From: Termitomyces sp. T153
Lineage: Eukaryota; Basidiomycota; Agaricomycetes; Agaricales; Lyophyllaceae
Length of the DNA stretch: 64,000 bases
Assembly (NCBI GenBank): GCA_018296165.2
Contig: JACKQL020000003.1
Location: forward strand, 1,364,001-1,428,000
Reading direction: 5' to 3'
Shown: positions 57,685 to 64,000 of the stretch, piece after piece
How positions within the stretch are numbered: the first letter of the stretch is position 1
How the letters are laid out: every line of letters begins with the position of its first letter
Notes under the pieces: generated by a model
Told to the model about the DNA's origin: nothing
Seen by the model: only the letters and a program-made list of their open reading frames with translations
The model's database searches: none
Made by a program: the position numbers and the translations under genes

Positions 57685-59036
57685 TTCACCCTCCAAGTTA
57701 GGTGATAATACAGCTTTTTGAATGAGATCAAGAAGGAAGTGATGGGGAAGAGTGGAGTATGGTGGGATTAGAACACGGGCCAGCTGGCAACATTGATGCA
57801 CATTAATCAGTTTTCTCAGCAGGGGATTTTGGAGATTTAAGGAGGTCCTCCAGTTCTCTGTCCAAAAACACATCTTTGGGAAAGGGAACATAAATGGGAT
57901 TAACATCCATTTCTTCTCCTCCTCCTTGGTAGCTTTTCCTTTACCCTTGTCTTTAGAGCCCATTAGATGTAACCACAGCAATTGCTCTAGAAGCTTGCAT
58001 GGGCAATGAGGCATGACTGACAGGTGTCAGAGTGGAAGGGCCCAAAGTAAAGCAATGGTTATGAGGAGTAGAGGAGAAGCAGTGGCAGAGGTGCTACCAA
58101 CCAGGGAGGGAGAAGGGGAAATTGTTGCATTGAATAAAACCTTGTTGGAACAGAGGACTTGCCTGAAGCACCATAGCAGGGGTGAGGGTGCCAGGCATGG
58201 TACTATTTGGTGTGCTGCACTAATTGTCTGGAGGGGGCATGCCAAGCCTGGATGGTGTCCTTGACAGTCTGCTTGTTGACATCACCCTGCTTTGAGACAA
58301 AGCCTAGAATCACCAGAAGATCAAGGTGGGGGTCTATGAAAGAACTAGGTAGGTACCCATCAGGGAAGGGTTTAGACCAGGTATGATCTTGGCTGTCCAG
58401 TTGAGAGAGTTAGTAGGGGCACTTGGTCTCAGGGTTTGATCTCTGAGAATATAGGGTAACCAATTGGCATGGGGCTCCTAGGATTATAGCAGGTCTGGCA
58501 CACTTCTAGGTCAAAGTCCAGGTACAACTGGATCTAGTAAGGATGAAGGATGATCTGGCAGCTCAGGTTCTGAGGTGCATGCAGGATGACCAGGCAGGTA
58601 ATAGGGTCAATGGTGAGGAAGGGGTGAACCCTTGGTTAATTAGGTCCTTCATCAGAAGATCCTCAGTTCCCATAGGGATTAGGGTGACCCATTAAGATAG
58701 ATGGATAAGTTGAGAGATGAAAGGAGATGGCCACAAGGTGTAAAGTAGGGGTGGAGATAGGTAGCCTGAGAAAATTGAGGACTCTGATGTTTCTCAAGTA
58801 TGTTTAGCTCCTATATATGCAGGAAAATCTACTTGTCCTAAAATTATCTGTGGGTCAATGAGAGGAGGGTTGCTTGTAACAGTTGGTTACAGGTGAGCCT
58901 CAGTCCCCAGTTCCAAGTGCATATGACCTAATTCTATAGTAGAAAAGGTGACTACACACAGTGGTAAGGGACAAAGACTAGGGGGTGGCTGTGCTACTAA
59001 GTCTAAAATAGGCCAGAGGGCCCAGTCTGTTACATT

Positions 59037-59239
59037 CACTGCAGGCGCCAGAAGCTGTTTCCCTTGGGAAAAGTACAAAATAAATATGTTATGTCATTGC
59101 TAATGCACATGTTTCATGGGGGAAAAGGCATTAGACAATGGAAAATGACTTTTTCCATAACAAAAAGCTGACAAAGAAATGGCATAACATGTTTCTTTTT
59201 CCCTTTTTCCAAGGGAAACAATTTCCGGCGCCCGCAGTG
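59037..59239. mobile_element. 203-bp MITE with CACTG termini (CACTA/EnSpm-like), TSD ATT
   Basis: Terminal inverted repeats of about 35 bp: the left starts CACTGCAGGCGCCAGAAGC then TGTTTCCCTTGGGAAAA; the right, reverse-complemented, starts CACTGCGGGCGCCGGAAAT then TGTTTCCCTTGGAAAAA. Flanks are ATT on both sides (59034-59036 and 59240-59242). No ORF inside. The GGCGCC of the TIRs is still intact in CpG-poor surroundings, which suggests a fairly recent insertion. Confidence 0.8.
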
Positions 59240-61452
59240 ATTGCTGGACCTGGTCTCAATCAGTTCCTCAATTTTTTGTACCCCAATAGTTCAAGATAAG
59301 GATCAAGCAGGTTTAATTCCTTGACCTGCTCATAAGTCATCCAGGACAAGTCTCCAGCCTTCCACAGGACCTCGAACATTGCTTTGGTTTGAATTCCATG
59401 GTGTGCCACTATGCGCTTGGCAGCCCATTCATTCACCTCCAGCTCTACAATTTGTTCATCTAGTTGGCTCAGAAACAATTGATCATCATTCAGTTTATGG
59501 ATGTGCAACAAAGCCAAGTGGAAGATGTCATATATCTCTCACTGTCTCATATTACAGGATATCACAACTTGGAAGGAATTGTTGTGGAAATCCCCAGTGA
59601 TTTCATATGGGCCCCCATACTGAGGAATGAATTTACATGGAAACCCTTTTGAATAGTTAAAATTTTTAGTTGAAACCCCATAGTAAAAGGAGCTGGCTGC
59701 CAACAACAATTGCTATTTTGAGTCTGTTTGATGCATGCCACCAGTATGCAATCCATGGGCAGCTATCAGGGTGAGTTCAAGCTGCTGGGCAAAGACTCTC
59801 ACACCCAGGAACTCATCAGCATAAGTGCTATTCCATATTATAGGCATTGACATCTTATTGAGCTGAGGAAGAATGGTGAGTAGCCTGTGTCCTCAGATCA
59901 TGCAGAGTTGATGGCAAACTCAATGACCAGTAGTTTGGCAACTCAGTCCTTCAGGCAGTCCCTAACACACTGACTTATCATCTGTATAATGGTTCTGTTC
60001 ACATGTTCTGTTAACCTGTCTGACTGGAGATGGTAAGCTGAGGACATCCTAAACTGTGTTCCAATCAGATCATGGAGGTAAGACCAGAATGTACTAGTGA
60101 AGTACAAGTCATGATCATTGATGATTGCTCACAGAAGCCCATGGTATTTGTAATCTTTGTCAAAAATCAATCCAGCTACCTGTCTAGCTGTATAGTCTAT
60201 TCTACTAGGCACAATATGTACCATGACAGTAAGTAGGTCTATGATGACAGTAATGGAATCATATGTCCCATTCCTGTCTTTGGATTCCAGTAGCATACCC
60301 ACAAAATCTATACCAATTACTTTCCAAGGGAGTGTTGGCACCTTCAGAGGTTGCAGCAGGATGTTTTCCAGAACAACACATCTGAGATATCAGTAAGTGA
60401 GGGATCTGCTGAAGCACTTTTCTTTGTGTCCACCAGAGCTCTCAATGCTTTTCTGCTGCTGGAGTAGATCCAAGTGGCCCTAAGCTTGTAGCCTGACTCT
60501 GTCTAGGACAAGCAGTCCTGGGGGCATTGCTCACAGACTCCCCTGTCCTGGTGACCTGTGATGTGCTCCCATGCCACCTAGCTGCTGTGCAGGAAACCAA
60601 AAGGAAGACTTAAACACTAGCAACTAGATAGGGTAGCTGGCAATAGGAAGTTAATAGGGGTGAGTCAGTAACCATCTCAGAAAGCAAGAGCTAGTTGACA
60701 TAAAGGGAATGAAGAGTGAAGTGAAATGAAAAAATGTTGCTATTGCTAGCCTAAGTTGCTGGATAGAAGAAGGAAAAAGGAACAAAGGCAAAAGAGTTGC
60801 TAAGGAGTGGGGAACTAAGCAATAAAAGGGAGTTGGGGGCAAGGGATAAGAGAGGTTAACAAAGACTTGGGGGACAAATGCAAACTAGTTGCTAGCTGTA
60901 GTTGCTAGCATTGCTAAGTTGAAATAATGCTAAAGGTACCTGCAGTCAGCACCCACACCAAGTCAAAGTCAAGGTTGTCAAGACTGTTGCTAAGTCATTG
61001 GCAATGACAAGGGAAAGAACAATAAGGGATCTGAAGCTAGTAAGCTGAGAGCTAATGAGGGGGAATGGTACTCTGTTTGTTCTTTTTGTCTCTATGTATA
61101 GGCAGTATTCATACTGTTCATAGGTATAGTATTTAGAAAGGAAATATTAATTGCTGCCAGCAATGGCATCTGCCAAAATGTTTATGATACATACTGAATG
61201 TCAGTCTAGTAACCAAGTATACATACACAATGTTGATATGATGCATAAAAATTGCCAATCACAAGGAAAGAGCATTTCCAATGTCAATACCTAAAGTGTA
61301 TATGCCACTCAAGTGTGTTTGTAAACTTGACAAGAAAAATGATAAGTAAGAAATACACAGCTGTCAATATATCCCTTTTTGGAGAGGAGACAGTGTTGTT
61401 GCCAGGAAATGTCACTAGCAGTTGTTGCTAAGAAAGGTCTTGGCCTTGTCAT

Positions 61453-62361
61453 TGTCACAACCCATTCCTAGAACCCCTGACCTCTCCCCAAGTTGCCTTG
61501 CTTTCCTGGAGTCCCCCCCCCCAACATCTCTTCAACTCCTCCAACCTTTGTTCACCCAAGATGCTTACCCCAGCTAACTCCAGTGCTTCTTCAGCAAATC
61601 CTGACAGTCCCCTGGCTTACTCTGACACATTCCTTGCAGGCCCCAGCACTTCCTCTGAGCCCCTAGAACCCACCCCCACTGTTCCTGACACCAGCATATG
61701 TCACTGCTTTGTCACCTCAACTTACCTGACCAGCTCTAAAGCATCATGACACCCTGGAGTGGCCTGCATTTCTGTTTGATCCCATCACTATATCACCATG
61801 GCCCACCCACTAATCATAACCAACACCCATCAACTCTGTGCAGCCCCAACAAGCCCCACCATCAGACCTGCTATCCCCAAAGCAGTCCCAGTAGCCAGTA
61901 TATAAGTTGTAGAGTAGCATCCCATACTCTAGTCTTGATATTATCTATGTGCTGCTGATTGTTTCCTTGTGTTTTGTGTTTCTTGTTATGTCTTCTCTTC
62001 TCTCAGTCTCCCAGTCTTATCTCAGTCTCCTGGTATTGTCCCACCTCTAATGTCCATTGATCCCCCATCAAACTCTGGCTCTGCTCCCATTACTTGCAAA
62101 GCACCTGCTTGCCCCACAATCCATATACTCACTTATGGACTTGTACCTGATGCCCACCCAAGCCCAACACTTAGTATACTTGGTCTTAGACTTCTCCAGA
62201 CCACCCTGGACTTGCTTTGACTGCTTCCCCTGGCTTCCCCTCACAAGTATCTGAAGTCTGAATCACCCCCAGAACACTAGGTTATAGACACAGAACATCA
62301 TGTCTGCCTAGTAAGGACTTGCCCAGTTAAGCTGAGCCCCCATGGTTAGCAGAACCTGACA
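61453..62361 (+). repeat. Solo LTR E2, decayed TSD GTCAT/GTTAT
   Basis: A 909-bp TG...CA unit (TGTCACAACCC ... GAACCTGACA) matching solo LTR E1. It is flanked by GTCAT (61448-61452) and GTTAT (62362-62366), one C/T change apart. A TATA-like box is at about 61899-61906. ORFs inside (61498-61749, 61969-62220) are chance frames in proline-rich-looking DNA. Confidence 0.8.
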
Positions 62362-62762
62362 GTTATTCTAGATCTAAAGTCCAGACTCCATGTGATGCAA
62401 CTCATGATCCATAAGTCTTGTGGTCACTAAAATCCTGTGCAAAGGCTACATCATTCCAGACCTTGGGGCTAGTCCTCATATGCTAAGTGTTGTGACTTGT
62501 GCCAGGTCATGTACAATATAATCAGCTACTGTCCAATCAGAAATGCTGAAAATGGTGCTCAGTGACAAGCAGGTCTTATCGCCTGACCCCATGTTATGCA
62601 TGATGAAGGGCTTGGGCAGAAGTTATAATGAGTAGGTTCCATGTTAGTAGACATTGAAAATCTTTAGCACTCACCACTAGGATGTTCATGGTTGATCAGG
62701 CCAAGTAAACCTACAGTAGACAAGTCAAAAGGTGTTGTTAGGACTGTTAAGAGTTCAGAATA

Positions 62763-62986
62763 TGTAATGGTAGTCTGCCAGATATAGCAGAGTATGGTCA
62801 CACTAAGTTGTAGTCTTGCAGGTAGAACTGTTCTAAGTCCTCAATTGCAAAACTAACTAGCTACTACTATTCTGAGGCCTTTTATATGATGGAATGAATC
62901 AGGATAGAATAAGTAAAATTACTGAATAGAGATGCTCAGATTACACTGCATATCACAATGGTGACATAGTTATGGGTGCCACTACA
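62763..62986 (-). repeat. 5' LTR of element F
   Basis: 224 bp, TGTAATGGTAGTCTG...TGCCACTACA on the plus strand. Differences from the other LTR are largely transitions. Confidence 0.82.
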
Positions 62987-63620
62987 CAGGATGCCCAGTC
63001 TTGACATTAATAAGATCAAAAACATCAATGAGCCTTCCTTGTTCTTTCTTCTGTAAGATTGTTTGATCAACTTTTATCCTTGGAGATTCTAATAATCAAT
63101 ATACTTCATTAAATGATATGTGTAAGGTTTATCTTTGAGGTCTCAACATTAAATTGTAAAATCAAAGCAACATTGAGTCAATGAAATTCAAAGCCAAGGG
63201 TTTGCCAGATTTAAACTGCGACACAAGACATTGTTTAGTTAGTCCAATGGGTTGGGGTCGAAAAAAAAAATGGAGGTCGCAAGAGGTATGAATTTGAGGC
63301 AGAAGAACTCCCACTTTATGCTAGATATTGAAAAATACATATCTAATCATAGTAAACCTCTATATGAGGTGCGGAAGTGAGCAGGATGTCGTAGCCCGGG
63401 CAGTCCGTAACACATTATTAAGCAGCTTCTTCGATCGGTAATTGCCGATGGTTGATTTGGAACAACCATTTGCAAAACAATATGCAGCTCCACATTCCAA
63501 TATTTGGCCCAACTTAAAGCAAAATGGTAAAAGAGGCAGAAAAACTTTTATTATTGTTCGAGGGCAGAATCTCGACCTAAGCCCATGCGTTTAGGCTTCT
63601 AAATCGCCGTACATTACACA
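62987..63620. other. Right border of island 3; no gene
   Basis: CpG-poor DNA continues to about 63215. At 63139-63167 a 29-bp word starting GGTCTCAACATTAAATTG is identical to 45205-45233 and is part of the minisatellite unit. After ~63215 host-like DNA returns. Confidence 0.55.
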
Positions 63621-64000
63621 CTACGCATACGCCGCCTGCGCCTGAGCCCCATCCGAAAACCCATGGTCCTTGCCCAGCACGAACGCGCGCGTGCATTCCG
63701 CCATTGTTTTTGACCTGTCGTATCCACCGCATCAGCCTTTCGTTCTAGCTTAAGGAAAAAAAAGGAAGACACTCACGCCCTCGAAATAACATCCGTCTGA
63801 TAAAAGTTATCAATCGGCTTCCTAAACACCGCTTCTCCAATCTTCCTTCCGACCTCTTTTCCCTTCTTAGAGGAGAGGGACTCAAGACCCATAAGCGCAA
63901 CATCAGGCGACACCTGCTCTGTTACATCGTACCGTACAAGGCTAGGCGCAATTTCCCACAGCCTATCGCGCACGTCGAGGATGTCGTCGTACGGTAAGGG
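63621..64000 (-). CDS. nuo78: Mitochondrial complex I 75/78-kDa subunit (NDUFS1/NUO78), C-terminal part
   Basis: Minus strand, partial: the 5' part lies beyond the window. Exons 64000-63777 and 63714-63621, with intron 63776-63715 (GTGAGT...ACAG). The translation LPYDDILDVRDRLWEIAPSL, VRYDVTEQVSPD, KPIDNFYQTDVISRASKTMA and ECTRAFVLGKDHG matches the C-terminus of the largest iron-sulfur subunit of NADH:ubiquinone oxidoreductase. There the block '-DNFY-TD-ISRASPTMAEC-' is highly conserved. The subunit carries N-terminal Fe-S clusters in the matrix arm (not in view). A C-terminal extension after the conserved block ends QAQAAYA. Confidence 0.9.

Larger units (their letters stand above)
57459..62986 (-). 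mobile_element. Ty3/gypsy element F (minus strand), internally deleted
   Basis: LTR pair 57459-57684 and 62763-62986, with 5-bp flanks CAAGA (57454-57458) and CAGGA (62987-62991) that differ by one G/A change. Minus-strand domains: integrase core at 60129-60341 (VIGIDFVGMLLESKDRNGTY, DSITVIIDLLTVMVHIVPSR), continuing to about 59560; chromodomain-like block 59260-59517 (WAAKRIVAHHGIQTKAMFEV, LWKAGDLSWMTYEQVKELNL). The polypurine tract (GGAGGGTGAA on the minus strand) adjoins the left LTR. Protease, reverse transcriptase and gag are not visible between 60350 and 62760, so a large deletion or extreme decay is likely. Two later insertions are inside: solo LTR E2 and a MITE. Confidence 0.78.

Noticed and set aside
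61498..62254. Pro/Ser-rich plus-strand ORFs
   Set aside because: Lie wholly inside solo LTR E2, and the matching LTR E1 does not preserve them.

Overview
The window looks like nuclear DNA of a basidiomycete (Agaricomycetes-type) fungus. Genes are compact with many 45-65 bp GT-AG introns, promoters are short, and the recognisable proteins have their closest known families in mushroom-forming fungi: Kre9/Knh1-type GPI proteins, adenylate-forming reductases, a UPF3 homologue and a complex I 75/78-kDa subunit. No tRNA, rRNA or CRISPR array was seen.

Layout. 0-8.7 kb: an acidic protein C-terminus (+), a serine-rich two-TM membrane protein (+), a broken RanGAP-like leucine-rich gene (-) and a Kre9/Knh1 GPI-anchored protein (+). 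8.76-21.7 kb: transposon island 1, opened by a ~60-bp minisatellite, then an old Ty3/gypsy element (B) carrying an inserted full-length gypsy element (A, TSD GATAC) and a solo LTR (C, TSD ACTGC), then two decayed zinc-finger-like repeats. 23.4-32.9 kb: a small gene group: adenylate-forming reductase 1 (A-T-R, 14 exons, +), a D-2-hydroxyacid dehydrogenase (-), a WD40 pseudogene (+) and an MFS anion:cation symporter (-). 33.7-45.4 kb: a tyrosine-recombinase remnant and transposon island 2, where full-length gypsy element D (TSD AAACC) sits inside a solo LTR (E1), itself inside an older unidentified element with degenerate ORFs. 45.9-50.0 kb: adenylate-forming reductase 2, a paralogue of the first with the same 14-exon layout. 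52-55.6 kb: UPF3 and a GT8-type glycosyltransferase. 56.5-63.2 kb: transposon island 3, gypsy element F (decayed TSD CAAGA/CAGGA) holding a second solo LTR E and a CACTG-type MITE. 63.6 kb to the end: the C-terminus of the complex I 75/78-kDa subunit (-).

How the parts fit. The two reductases, the hydroxyacid dehydrogenase and the transporter form a plausible carboxylic-acid-reducing natural-product locus that arose by duplication of the reductase and was later split by island 2. The islands are strongly CpG-poor by eye. Their coding regions are broken mainly by C-to-T and G-to-A changes, which have also hit the catalytic Asp of reverse transcriptase. Elements A and D belong to one chromodomain gypsy family, lie in opposite orientation on either side of the intact gene group, and share an 11-nt complementarity between LTR and primer-binding site typical of self-primed (Tf1/sushi-like) retrotransposons. 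All coordinates and splice sites were read by hand.
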